From assembly GCA_963715635.1 (NCBI GenBank), contig OY970261.1, positions 1,674,001 to 1,738,000 of the forward strand: 64,000 bases of DNA, given 5' to 3'. The position numbers and the translations under genes were made by a program. The notes beneath the pieces were generated by a model. It was not told the origin of the DNA, did no database searches, and worked only from the letters and a program-made list of their open reading frames with translations. This DNA comes from JAPKZH01 sp963715635. Lineage in GTDB: Bacteria > Acidobacteriota > Aminicenantia > Aminicenantales > UBA4085. Within the stretch, counting starts at the first letter, position 1. The number at the start of each line of letters is the position of its first letter. Below are positions 9,335 through 17,568 of the stretch, one piece after another.

Positions 9335-10327
9335 CTACCTCCTGCCGTGCCCCGCCATCATCGCTCGGTTGCGCTCGCCTTGACCCGAATCCTCTTCTCG
9401 GATCGTCCGGCCCGTGAAATGGAGAAAAACATCCTCCAAGCTCGGCTTTCGCAAATGCACGCAGGTGACCGTGATGCCCTGACCCTGGGCCATGGTGATG
9501 AGCTCGGGGATCCTCCTCTCCCCTTTCTCCATGGTCAGGTTCAGGACATCTTCATGGAGGCTGTATTTTTTTATCCATTCGAGGGTCTTGATCTCGTCCA
9601 TGAGGGACTCGGAATTTCCCTCGACTTCCATGGAGACCACGTCGCCGCCGAGAAGGTCTTTCAATTTGTGGGGCGCATCCAAGGCGACAAACTTTCCGTG
9701 GTCCATGATCGCGATCCGGTCGCAGAGATAATCCGCCTCTTCCATGTAGTGGGTGGTCAGGATGATCGTCACCCGGCTCTCTTTATTGAGCTTTTTGACA
9801 TAATCCCAGATGAGGCGCCGGGTCTGGGCGTCGAGGCCGAGGGTGGGCTCATCCAGAAAAAGGACCTTCGGCCGATGGATGAGTCCCCTGGCGATCTCCA
9901 GCCTGCGCTTCATCCCTCCGGAATATTTCTCGACAAGAACGGATGCCTTCTCCGTCAGGTCGACAAGCCTCAGGACCTCATCGATCCTTCTTCTTCTTTC
10001 GTCCCTCTCGATGTTGTACATCATCGCGTGAAAATCGAGGTTTTCTTTTCCGGTGAGCTTGCTGTCCAGAGCCGGCTCCTGGAAGACGATGCCGATGCTC
10101 TTCCGAACACTGTCCCGGCTCTTGGCTACATCGAAACCGGCCACCTCGGCATATCCTGAAGTCGGCTTGAGCAGTGTGGCCAGCATATTGATTGTCGTCG
10201 TCTTACCGGCTCCGTTCGGCCCGAGCAGCCCAAACAGCTCGCCTTCCGGGACGGAAAAAGCGATATGGTCCACGGCCGTCAGTCCGTTGAACTGCTTGGT
10301 CAGATTCTCGACCCTGATGGTATCCAT
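9335..10327 (-). CDS. ABC exporter ATP-binding protein, DrrA-like
   Basis: This 330-residue ATPase has the full ABC motif set: Walker A GPNGAGKTT near residue 35, Q-loop FQEPALD near 83, signature YSGGMKRRLEIARGL near 136, Walker B VLFLDEPTLGLD near 156 and switch His TTHYMEEAD near 192. The long C-terminal extension is typical of the DrrA/NodI/CcmA-like group that works with ABC-2 permeases, and the permease gene follows two bases later. Together they should pump a lipophilic molecule, drug or polysaccharide component outward. No substrate gene lies next to the pair, so the cargo is unknown. Confidence 0.9.
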   Translation of the reverse strand: MDTIRVENLTKQFNGLTAVDHIAFSVPEGELFGLLGPNGAGKTTTINMLATLLKPTSGYAEVAGFDVAKSRDSVRKSIGIVFQEPALDSKLTGKENLDFHAMMYNIERDERRRRIDEVLRLVDLTEKASVLVEKYSGGMKRRLEIARGLIHRPKVLFLDEPTLGLDAQTRRLIWDYVKKLNKESRVTIILTTHYMEEADYLCDRIAIMDHGKFVALDAPHKLKDLLGGDVVSMEVEGNSESLMDEIKTLEWIKKYSLHEDVLNLTMEKGERRIPELITMAQGQGITVTCVHLRKPSLEDVFLHFTGRTIREEDSGQGERNRAMMAGHGRR

Positions 10328-10390
10328 CGGTTCATTCCAGTAAAGATGGGTATGATAGCCTGAATCTCGATTTTTCTCAACAGGACACTC

Positions 10391-10425
10391 TTGGAAGGAA
10401 ACCCTTTCTTAGGGTTTCCTTCCAA
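10391..10425. repeat. Perfect 14-bp inverted repeat
   Basis: The arms TTGGAAGGAAACCC (10391-10404) and GGGTTTCCTTCCAA (10412-10425) are perfect complements around a 7-base loop, 64 bases upstream of the ABC ATPase start. A transcript from either strand would form a stable hairpin. No long T run follows, so it may be a regulatory or dispersed palindrome rather than a terminator. Part of the motif (tttccaagga) recurs once about 30 bases further on. Confidence 0.55.
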
Positions 10426-10571
10426 CGCTTGCTTCGCTCGCTGCCTTCTTTCCAAGGAGCATCAGACAATGTATTCTCATGGGGGACCGGCTCTCCTCTT
10501 GACCAATAATCGTCGCATAACATAATATCGGAATGATTTATTTTCGCTCATTATGGAGGGAGGATAATTCC

Positions 10572-10857
10572 ATGACAAAAGCGTCCAGCTTCCCAGCTAT
10601 CTGGACGGCCTGGCGGATTCGCTCATGAATTATGTCTGGCGAACCAAGGACATCGTCTACCTCAACGACTCCTCGCGCGGAAGACTCTCAATTTAGATAT
10701 GGGTCAAAGACGGTATGTTTTGGCTTACATCAATGCTAAAAGGTCCGTCGTCACGATCCGCAATAGCGTCATGGCCGAAACCGGCAGGGATGTCGATTTT
10801 AACGCTCTGGTGAAATACCTGGAATTCTTGAAAGCGGTTGGCTGGATCGTCTACTAA
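10572..10857 (+). pseudogene. Decayed fragment of a protein gene
   Basis: Two adjacent plus-strand frames read as pieces of one protein. The first, from about 10572, contains LPSYLDGLADSLMNYVW and ends at a TAG near 10695. The second, shifted by one frame, gives RYVLAYINAKRSVVTIR and then DFNALVKYLEFLKAVGWIVY before a TAA at 10855-10857. The second half resembles the end of class-C beta-lactamase-like serine hydrolases, but the match is too weak to name it. The 5' part is missing and there is an internal frame change, so it looks like a relic. Its stop overlaps the end of the convergent acyltransferase gene. The rest of the 526-bp gap (10328-10853) holds the 14-bp palindrome and nothing else I can support. 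Confidence 0.45.
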
Positions 10858-11957
10858 ATCTTGATAAAAATCTTGTTCCTGTATAAGGGCAGCATGATCC
10901 CGATCCAGAGGAGGATGAAAAAAATCGGATAGGCCACCGATCCCAGATAGGGGCCTAGAGCAGGCGTCAAAACGTGGTTATATAAATATGTCACCGGCCA
11001 GACTGTTTTCCCTCCGTCGGGAATTTTGACCAGCATGAGGAGTTTGACCATCAGGGTCGAGCCCGCAAAAGCAGTGATGGCATTTGTCCCCAGCACAAGA
11101 AAAGGATAGGCCCATCTCTTGACGCCGAAACCTTCGATGACGAAGAAACAGAGGCCGAAGACAATCAGGGCCATCCCAGCGGAGAAAAGAACGTAGGTGC
11201 TCGTCCAGAGCTGCTTATTGATCGGGAACAATGGATGGAGCAGCAACCCCGCCATAGTCAGAGTGATTCCGGCCGAGAAAAACATCAAGGTCTTTTGAAC
11301 GATCGTCTTGCCGGACCGAAGCCAATCTCCGGCTAAAGTCCCCAGCAAGACGGTGACAATGGCCGGCAGCGTGCTCAACAGGCCTTCCGGGTCGAAGGCC
11401 GGCTTATAGAGGTGGCCGGACAGCAATTTGGAATCGACATAACCGCACAGGTTTCCTTGGAAATTTAGCACACCGGCCCCATAGCCAGGGACGGGCACGA
11501 ATTTCAGAAGCGCCCAATAGCCAATGAGGATGACGGCCGAGATAGCGATCCTCCCCTTTGCTTTCGCCTTCAGATAGATCAGGGCGCCAAAAAGGAAACA
11601 GACGGCGATCCTCTGGAGAACCCCGGGAATGCGCAGCGTGGCAAAGTGAAACCTGGGGATGAGATGGAGGACGATCCCCAGGCCAAAAATAATCATGGCG
11701 CGTTTCAACACCTTTGCATACAAACTCGCCCCCACCTGGCCCTCTTCCATCCTTCGCGAAAATGAAAGGGCAATAGAGATCCCGACGATAAATAGAAAGA
11801 AGGGGAAGACGAGGTCCGTCGGTGTCCAGCCGTGCCATTCGGCATGCCGAAGAGGCGGGTAGACATAAGACCAGCTTCCGGGATTGTTGACCAAGATCAT
11901 GGCGGCAATCGTCAGGCCACGGAAAGCGTCAACAGAAACGAGCCGCTCTTTTGTCAT
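10854..11957 (-). CDS. HGSNAT/NagX-like membrane acyltransferase (DUF5009 family)
   Basis: This 367-residue polytopic membrane protein begins with the family signature VDAFRGLTI followed by AMILVNNPG, and PTDLVFPFFLFIVGISIALS lies near residue 50. This places it with bacterial relatives of heparan-alpha-glucosaminide N-acetyltransferase (NagX/DUF5009). Such proteins have about ten membrane helices and are thought to move an acetyl group across the membrane onto an amino sugar. The start at 11957 is chosen because the ATG overlaps the upstream TGA by four bases (ATGA), which implies translational coupling with the aldo/keto reductase gene. A longer frame upstream would add 29 atypical residues. 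The partner suggests that both act on an exported or periplasmic sugar, which is inference. Confidence 0.82.
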   Translation of the reverse strand: MTKERLVSVDAFRGLTIAAMILVNNPGSWSYVYPPLRHAEWHGWTPTDLVFPFFLFIVGISIALSFSRRMEEGQVGASLYAKVLKRAMIIFGLGIVLHLIPRFHFATLRIPGVLQRIAVCFLFGALIYLKAKAKGRIAISAVILIGYWALLKFVPVPGYGAGVLNFQGNLCGYVDSKLLSGHLYKPAFDPEGLLSTLPAIVTVLLGTLAGDWLRSGKTIVQKTLMFFSAGITLTMAGLLLHPLFPINKQLWTSTYVLFSAGMALIVFGLCFFVIEGFGVKRWAYPFLVLGTNAITAFAGSTLMVKLLMLVKIPDGGKTVWPVTYLYNHVLTPALGPYLGSVAYPIFFILLWIGIMLPLYRNKIFIKI

Positions 11958-13189
11958 GCGAATAACGCCTTGAGCTCGTCGATCCTTTGGGAAATGGAAA
12001 CGCTGCGGATGCAGCGGGCCGTGCATGTACCGCACGAAGTGCATGCGGCAAGATTCCGATCCTTTAAAATCCCGTCATATGTATCCCGCGCTTGGTAAAA
12101 ATTGCCGTAGCATGCCGCGTACATATGGGTCCTCATCAAGGCTGGAATGTCTGCGTGCTTCGGGCAAGATCTCAAACACTCCGAGCACTGCAGGCAATAG
12201 GATTCCATGGCCAGCTTCACCTTGCGGTCGTCCAAAAATTTCTTTTCCTCCGGCGTCAAAGTGATGCTTAAGCCCGCCGAAACGTCTTCATTCAATTGTT
12301 CGTAAGTGGTATAGCCGGGAACTGCCGTGCTTATGAATTCGTGCCTTAAAACCCACTTCAGGACGGCCGACTGAATAATCGCTCCCTCATAATACATCTG
12401 CTCTACGGTCGACAGGCCGCCTTTGTACCAGTATTGGCTGCACTGCGTTTTCATAGCGATAAGACCGATGCCCTTAGACGCGGCATTCGCCAGCGCATCC
12501 AGAAGCTCTTTGTTCCCGGCATGGGCATAGTTAAAGGCTGTGAGGATGACATCATGGAACCCAGTCCGGGCGGCCTCGTTCAGGCAGGCTGCCTGGTTGG
12601 AATGTGTGGAAAAACCGACAAATCGAGCCTTCCCCTCTTTCTTGAGCTGGGCCAGGGCTTCCGTCAGTGCCGGAGGATGGACACTCTCGACAGCGCTGAC
12701 GTCATGAATATACATCATATCGACATGGTCCGTCTGGAGCCGCTTGAGGCTTGTCTCGGCCATCCTCAAGAATTCATCTTTGGCTTTTTGAGAATCCCGT
12801 TGCCGCGGAGGGGGAATTTTGGTGGCGATGACCACTTGATCCCTGCACTTGAGCTCCGTGAATACGTTTCCCAACATTTCTTCATTCCGGCCGCGCATGT
12901 ACCCATAGGCCGTGTCGAAATGCCTGATGCCGAGCTCGTATGACTTTTTGACGAGTTCCGGATTGTCTGCGTTCATGACTCCCATGCTCACAACGGGTAC
13001 GACAATTCCGGTCTTGCCCAGTTTTCGCTCGAACAGCTTCTTGCCAGCCGGGGCCTGGGAAACCGGGGCCGGGGACGCAAAAAAATCTTTCGCTTGAGCC
13101 AGGCGGCTTAACAATCCCACTGACGCCGCGCCGGCCAGCGCCGTGGAAATGAAGTCTCTGCGATTGAGCCGTTTTTTCGAGTCAGACAT
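11954..13189 (-). CDS. Tat-exported aldo/keto reductase with C-terminal ferredoxin-like cysteines
   Basis: This 411-residue protein starts with a twin-arginine signal (LNRRDFISTALAGAASVGLL, residues 8-27), so it should be exported folded. The middle is an aldo/keto reductase barrel: HFDTAYGY near residue 90 carries the catalytic Asp and Tyr, and ATKIPPP and MYIHDVS hold the usual Lys and His. After the barrel come two cysteine groups, CLQCSECLRSCP near 340 and CTSCGTCTARC near 390, fit to hold two 4Fe-4S clusters. The ATG at 13189 follows GGAGG. Periplasmic AKR-ferredoxin fusions are frequent in Acidobacteriota and Planctomycetes, but their electron partner and sugar substrate are not established. 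It overlaps the acyltransferase gene by four bases. Confidence 0.88.
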   Translation of the reverse strand: MSDSKKRLNRRDFISTALAGAASVGLLSRLAQAKDFFASPAPVSQAPAGKKLFERKLGKTGIVVPVVSMGVMNADNPELVKKSYELGIRHFDTAYGYMRGRNEEMLGNVFTELKCRDQVVIATKIPPPRQRDSQKAKDEFLRMAETSLKRLQTDHVDMMYIHDVSAVESVHPPALTEALAQLKKEGKARFVGFSTHSNQAACLNEAARTGFHDVILTAFNYAHAGNKELLDALANAASKGIGLIAMKTQCSQYWYKGGLSTVEQMYYEGAIIQSAVLKWVLRHEFISTAVPGYTTYEQLNEDVSAGLSITLTPEEKKFLDDRKVKLAMESYCLQCSECLRSCPKHADIPALMRTHMYAACYGNFYQARDTYDGILKDRNLAACTSCGTCTARCIRSVSISQRIDELKALFA

Positions 13190-13412
13190 TCTTACCTCCG
13201 ATGTTTTCTCCAGGAAATAGGGTTTAAGCGAGCGGCTATTATAATCAAAGTCAATTTGGAGGGGAAGACCCCTTCCAATCAAAGGAAAAACAGCCGGAGC
13301 ACCGCTCAGCAGCCCTCCGGCAAAAATACTTCGAAAATGGGGCTGCGCTTCCAGGAATAAGTCGGCGGAGGGATATACTTTGGCGGTTTCCTCCGGACGG
13401 GGATCGCAAAGA

Positions 13413-13559
13413 TCAGGGCTTCGTGAGCGCTATCAAAACGGCGAACGTCCCGGCAATCCCCCATATCAATGCCGATCTAGCGCCGGATTCAGGACTTTGA
13501 ACCCCTCGGGAAGCTGCCTTTTTTTCGCCCCGGGATTTATCTTTCTTCTGTTTATTCAT
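13413..13559 (-). CDS. Small putative single-span membrane protein (48 aa)
   Basis: This short frame begins at ATG 13559, directly after an in-frame TGA, and ends at TGA 13413-13415. The first 28 residues are basic and polar (MNKQKKDKSRGEKKAASRGV...). They are followed by one hydrophobic stretch, ALIWGIAGTFAVLIAL, and a TKP end. That arrangement, a charged head and one membrane span, is typical of real small membrane proteins, but there is no clear ribosome-binding site. It sits alone between the receptor gene's terminator and the aldo/keto reductase gene. It may be transcribed with the latter. Confidence 0.4.
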   Translation of the reverse strand: MNKQKKDKSRGEKKAASRGVQSPESGARSALIWGIAGTFAVLIALTKP

Positions 13560-13660
13560 CGAGGCTCAGTCGTGGAATCCGTCATGATAGTTGGCCGAAC
13601 CATGGCGAAACGTAGAGAATCTTTAGGTTCCAGTTTAAGGCATTTCCCTAAAGAGTCAAG

Positions 13661-13697
13661 AAAAAAGCCCGTCCTTCCCCCGAAGGACGGGCTTTTC
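13661..13697 (-). terminator. Rho-independent terminator of the first receptor gene
   Basis: GCCCGTCCTTC (13667-13677) and GAAGGACGGGC (13682-13692) form an 11-bp stem with a CCCC loop. On the minus strand the stem is followed by six T's (13666-13661), and on the plus strand by four. It lies 27 bases past the stop of the large receptor gene at 13724 and should end its transcript. Confidence 0.9.
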
Positions 13698-13723
13698 TTG
13701 TTAACAGTTTCCGGGGCGCGTAA

Positions 13724-16700
13724 TCAGAAGGAGAACCTGAAACCCAAACGCGCCGACCAGGGGCCGAACCGGGTATCCCACTGATTGAACGCCGGATGGG
13801 CGATGCCCCTCGACGCGATGATGGACATGTAGTCCTGGGCGAATGTCCCGTTCAGGATTTCGTTCGTATAGCCCGTGAAGCTCTGCCTGTCGGCGGTGGT
13901 GATCTTGCTCTGGATCGTGTTGGTCGAGGTGACGTTGTTGACTTGGAGGTTGATGGAGACCCGCAATTTATCGCCGATCTTCAAGGCGTAATCCAGGTAG
14001 ACATCGGCCCAGGCGGTGAACGGCAGCCGGCCCAGGTCCGCGCGGCCCAGAGGGTAGAAGTACTTGGAGTTGTAGAGAACCTTGGTCGTCATGGGCAGGC
14101 CGCTCCGGCCGTAGGCGACCAAGCCGACGGTCAAGCCGAACGGGAATCGATACGATCCGTAGGCCTTGAAATAATGGGTCCGGTCCTGGGGCAGGGGGCC
14201 GTCGAGGACCTTGCCCTGGCCGTCGTAGCCCATGAACCAGCGGTCGAAATCCTGCTCGACGCTCGGGCCGAGCCGGCCGCCCTCGTCCGAGCTGGCCAGG
14301 CCGGAGTAGTTCCCGTAGACGCGGCTCAAGGTGTAGTTGATTCCCCCCTGCCAGTTGTCGCTGAACCTCTTCTCCAGGGAGAGGTTCAGGCCGATGTAAT
14401 CCCGCGTCGCTTTGGGGCAGGGCCAGTAGTCCTCGACGAACTTGCCTCCCTGGGAAACCGGCAGGGAGACGCCGTAGCCGGGATTGCAGACCCAGAAGTC
14501 CTGGGAAACCGACACGGCGCCGCTCGGAGAGTATGTGTAAATGTAGACGCCGACGTCCTCGATCGTCCGGATGAGGTGCTTCTGGACGAGGCGGAGGGAG
14601 AGCGAAATGTTCTCGCCGAGCCTCTTCTCGGCGCCGAAGGAGAACTCCCGCTGGGCGGTCGGCTTCATGTCCGGATCGACCCGGTTCAGGGACGGCGGCA
14701 GGTAATCCATGTATCCGGCATAGGTGTTGCCGGCCTTCTGGCTGGCCTCGTCGTCGAGTCCTCCGCTCGCCGCGATCTTGGTCCAATCCGGATCCTGCAG
14801 AGCGTAGTAGGTCTCGATGCGCTTCGTGCCGCCGAAGGTGAGCTGGCCCATGTAGAGCTTCATCAGGTCGTAGTAGATCCCGTAGCTGGCGAAGATCTTC
14901 AGGCTGGAGTCCCCGAACACATCATAGCTAATCCCAACTCGGGGGGCCAGCGTACTGTCCAAACCGAACTTAACGGGATCTTTTGACCATCCAGGGTAAG
15001 ACGTGTTGTCCGTAAAGGACGGCATGTACTGGCTCTCGGCCCGGATGCCGATATTGAGGGTCAGCCGGTCCTTGATCGTCCAGGAGTCCTGGAGGTAAAT
15101 CGAAAAATTGTGGCTTTTGACGTTCCAGACGCTTCCGGAGGCCGAAATGAAATTGCTCCGGATGAGATAATACCCGTACTTTCCGTAGAACGGGCTCGAG
15201 GGATCGGAGCCGGCCCCCACCGTAATCCCCAGATCGTCGTTCTTCTGACCCCAATAAACGGTCACCCGGGGGTGGACATAGCCGTCGAAGCGGTCCTCAT
15301 AAAGATAGTTGTAGCCGATGCCGGCCTTGAGGGCGTGCTCGCCCATCCAAGTGGCGTAATAAGAAATATCCAGGTTGTTGCTGATCTTCCCGCGCAGATA
15401 TCTCTTCGTCTCGTTGTAGAGCGTGCTGCTCGTCCATCCGCTGGTCCTGATCAGGTCCGGATGGGCGACGAAGAAGGCATCGTTGGCGAAGGCGGAGTTC
15501 GTATTGCTGAATACGTACGTCGTCTCGTCGGGAGGGGCGACCTGTTGGTTCGTTGTATTCTGCTCGTGCCAGCCGGCCCGGTAGCTGATGAGGAGGTTGT
15601 TGCCCAGGGAATAGTCCGCAGTCAGAGAGGCGCTCTTGTTCGGGTAGTCGAATCCGATCTTCGCCCAATCTGTAAGGGAGGAGCTGGTGCCGTAGATGCC
15701 GGGAAGGCTCCCGCGGTAGTTGGTGAAGCTGTTGATGTAGCTGGCCGAGAGACGAAGACCGGTGACGGGAGCGGCCGAGAGCCGGACGGATCCCCCCCAG
15801 CCGCGGTTCTTCTGCGTGAAGCTCTGGAAGGGCCCCTGCCTCTTATTGAAGTCCCGCTGGGCGTCCGTCGAACTGTAGGTCGGATTGAACGTCCCGTAGA
15901 ACCACAGCGTGTCCTTGATGATGTAGCCGCCGAGACCGAACACGCCTTCAAATCGGTCGTATTTGTCCCGGTCCTTGCCGCCGTTGAAAAATGTGTCGTC
16001 GTAGTTGACGTACCTCCAGACGTAGCTTTGGTAGGGATCCGACTCGAGGAAGGTCCGGGCTTTCCCCTGCATCCACGTCCGGTTGTTCTCGTAGTAACCG
16101 AGGATCTCGCCGTGGAACTCGTTGCTCCCCGACTTGGTGATGACGTTGACGACGCCGCCCATCGAGCCGCCGAACTCGGCGTTGTAACCCGAAGCCGTCA
16201 CCTTGACCTCATCCAGAAGCTCGAGAACGATGCTCTGGCCGCGGTCCCCATAATGGAAGTCCGAGATATCCGCGCCGTCGGCATACCACATGTTCTCGGC
16301 TCCGGAAGCGCCGTCCACCGAAATGCCGGCGGTGATGCTCTCGCTTTGAACGCCGGGGATCGTGCTGATCAGCGAATCGAAATTCCTCCCCCGGGGAAGC
16401 GTCATAAAGATTTCTTTGACCATCGTCATGCTCTTGACCGTACTTTTAACATCGATCAATGGGGACTGGCCGACGACCGTAACCTGTTCTTCGAGGGCGG
16501 CCTGCTCAAGGGTGATATTCAGGACCATCGTCTGGGACAGTTCCAGATAGATGCCCTTTCGGATCAACGTCTTGAATCCGGGCATCGTAAAAGTGACCTG
16601 AAAGTAGCCGGACGGAAGGGCCATCAAACGGAACGTCCCGTTGACATCGGTTACCGTGGAGGCTTTTCCGACCAGCTTAGGGTTGGTCGCTTCGACCGCT

Positions 16701-16834
16701 ACGCCCGGAAGAGGACTCCCCTGGTTGTCAACAACCTTTCCGGTGATCTTTCCTTCGGGCGTGATTTGGGCGAAAGCCGTTCCAGCGGCCAAAAAACAAA
16801 TGATGAGCGTAAGGCATAATGATTTTTTTTTCAT
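13724..16834 (-). CDS. Oar-like TonB-dependent outer-membrane receptor with carboxypeptidase-like N-domain
   Basis: This 1036-residue protein has a signal peptide ending FLAAGTAFA near residue 22. A CarboxypepD-regulatory-like beta domain follows (GKITGKVVDNQGSPLPGVAV and on, residues 28-110), then a plug region with NFDSLISTIPGVQ and the GGSMGGVVNVITKSGSNEFHG segment near residue 220. The rest is a long beta-barrel ending in ARLGFRFSF, whose terminal Phe is the outer-membrane assembly signal. Proteins of this architecture, named after Myxococcus Oar, import or export large ligands across the outer membrane with TonB energy. The ligand is unknown. A promoter and tandem repeats lie about 300 bases upstream and a strong terminator follows, so it seems to be a single-gene unit. 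Confidence 0.9.
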   Translation of the reverse strand: MKKKSLCLTLIICFLAAGTAFAQITPEGKITGKVVDNQGSPLPGVAVEATNPKLVGKASTVTDVNGTFRLMALPSGYFQVTFTMPGFKTLIRKGIYLELSQTMVLNITLEQAALEEQVTVVGQSPLIDVKSTVKSMTMVKEIFMTLPRGRNFDSLISTIPGVQSESITAGISVDGASGAENMWYADGADISDFHYGDRGQSIVLELLDEVKVTASGYNAEFGGSMGGVVNVITKSGSNEFHGEILGYYENNRTWMQGKARTFLESDPYQSYVWRYVNYDDTFFNGGKDRDKYDRFEGVFGLGGYIIKDTLWFYGTFNPTYSSTDAQRDFNKRQGPFQSFTQKNRGWGGSVRLSAAPVTGLRLSASYINSFTNYRGSLPGIYGTSSSLTDWAKIGFDYPNKSASLTADYSLGNNLLISYRAGWHEQNTTNQQVAPPDETTYVFSNTNSAFANDAFFVAHPDLIRTSGWTSSTLYNETKRYLRGKISNNLDISYYATWMGEHALKAGIGYNYLYEDRFDGYVHPRVTVYWGQKNDDLGITVGAGSDPSSPFYGKYGYYLIRSNFISASGSVWNVKSHNFSIYLQDSWTIKDRLTLNIGIRAESQYMPSFTDNTSYPGWSKDPVKFGLDSTLAPRVGISYDVFGDSSLKIFASYGIYYDLMKLYMGQLTFGGTKRIETYYALQDPDWTKIAASGGLDDEASQKAGNTYAGYMDYLPPSLNRVDPDMKPTAQREFSFGAEKRLGENISLSLRLVQKHLIRTIEDVGVYIYTYSPSGAVSVSQDFWVCNPGYGVSLPVSQGGKFVEDYWPCPKATRDYIGLNLSLEKRFSDNWQGGINYTLSRVYGNYSGLASSDEGGRLGPSVEQDFDRWFMGYDGQGKVLDGPLPQDRTHYFKAYGSYRFPFGLTVGLVAYGRSGLPMTTKVLYNSKYFYPLGRADLGRLPFTAWADVYLDYALKIGDKLRVSINLQVNNVTSTNTIQSKITTADRQSFTGYTNEILNGTFAQDYMSIIASRGIAHPAFNQWDTRFGPWSARLGFRFSF

Positions 16835-17138
16835 TTACTCTGACTCCTGGTTTCGCCAACTATTCATCTTTCTCCCTCGTGGTGAACCCGTCATGGATTC
16901 ACCGCGACCTTTGGCGCTCAAGGTTGGAATGTTCTTTTGTCATTCACCCTCCTCAAAAGCCTTCCGTTCTCGGAGAGCCTGTGGACATTGGCCTTTTTTC
17001 GCCGAGCGACTGCCTTAGATCATGACCTCGGCATCGAGGTTTACTCGGCCGGAAAACGGGTTATGAAAATTCCCTTTTCTGCAACAATGGCCGAGAACGC
17101 ATCTTGGCGGCACTTCTGCCCTCCTCTAATCATCAAAG

Positions 17139-17168
17139 ATAGTAACTCATGGCAAAAAGGGATGTCAA
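17139..17168 (-). promoter_or_regulatory. Sigma70-like promoter for the first receptor gene
   Basis: On the minus strand TTGACA (17168-17163) is followed after 18 bases by TACTAT (17144-17139). A second TTGACA lies at 17189-17184, just upstream and touching the first 18-bp repeat. Transcription from here would give a leader of about 300 bases before the ATG at 16834. Confidence 0.5.
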
Positions 17169-17189
17169 TATTTTTGTATAAAATGTCAA

Positions 17190-17232
17190 GGCAACATGAA
17201 TATTTCCTATCCTGGGCAACGTGAATATTTCC
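17190..17232 (-). promoter_or_regulatory. Tandem 18-bp direct repeats upstream of the promoter
   Basis: GGCAACATGAATATTTCC (17190-17207) and GGCAACGTGAATATTTCC (17215-17232) differ at one base and start 25 bp apart, a little over two helical turns. They sit immediately upstream of the -35 region of the receptor promoter, where an activator dimer pair would bind. The regulator is not identified. Confidence 0.5.
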
Positions 17233-17490
17233 GGTTTGCACATCACTTAGATTCTCTCGAGAGGTGCGCTCTGAGGTCCGATGCGGAGCCTTCTCCACGG
17301 ATGGTCGGGCGGAGGGATGTATCCCACTTTTTGGACAAGGAGGGCGGACGATGGCTTGCGGGGTGCGATCTGCGGCCTCTCTTGCTCCTGGATTTCCCGA
17401 TACCTTAGGTCTTTGCCCTCAAACCGGACGATCATCCTCCCAACAAAATGCTCGATCACCAGCGTCAGCCGGATTGTAGAATTCAGTATC

Positions 17491-17539
17491 AAAAAAAAGG
17501 ATACACCTGCCGCATTACCAAATTCGGCAGGTGTACCCC
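17491..17539 (-). terminator. Rho-independent terminator of the second receptor gene
   Basis: TACACCTGCCG (17502-17512) pairs with CGGCAGGTGTA (17525-17535) around a 12-base loop. On the minus strand the stem is followed closely by eight T's (17498-17491). It lies about 30 bases after the stop of the gene ending at 17569. Confidence 0.88.
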
Positions 17540-17568
17540 GATCCTAATTTTTAAAACCCAGCCGCTCT

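Larger units (their letters stand above)
16835..17568. other. 734-bp intergenic region with receptor control elements
   Basis: No protein gene is convincing here. From low to high coordinates it holds a roughly 300-base leader of the 13724-16834 gene, a sigma70-like promoter (17139-17168), two copies of an 18-bp repeat (17190-17207, 17215-17232), about 250 bases with nothing I can identify, and the terminator of the next receptor gene (17491-17539). The leader contains a modest hairpin (GGTGAA/TTCACC near 16880-16903) but no riboswitch class I recognise. Confidence 0.6.

Noticed and set aside
15110..16819. A 569-codon open frame on the plus strand
   Set aside because: It lies fully antisense to the large receptor gene, whose GC-biased third positions keep the opposite frame open. 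Its sequence is low in hydrophobic pattern and rich in Arg, Val and Gly, with no domain.
16835..17138. A riboswitch in the long leader of the first receptor gene
   Set aside because: There is only a modest hairpin and none of the conserved cores of cobalamin, TPP, FMN, SAM or lysine riboswitches that I can recognise.
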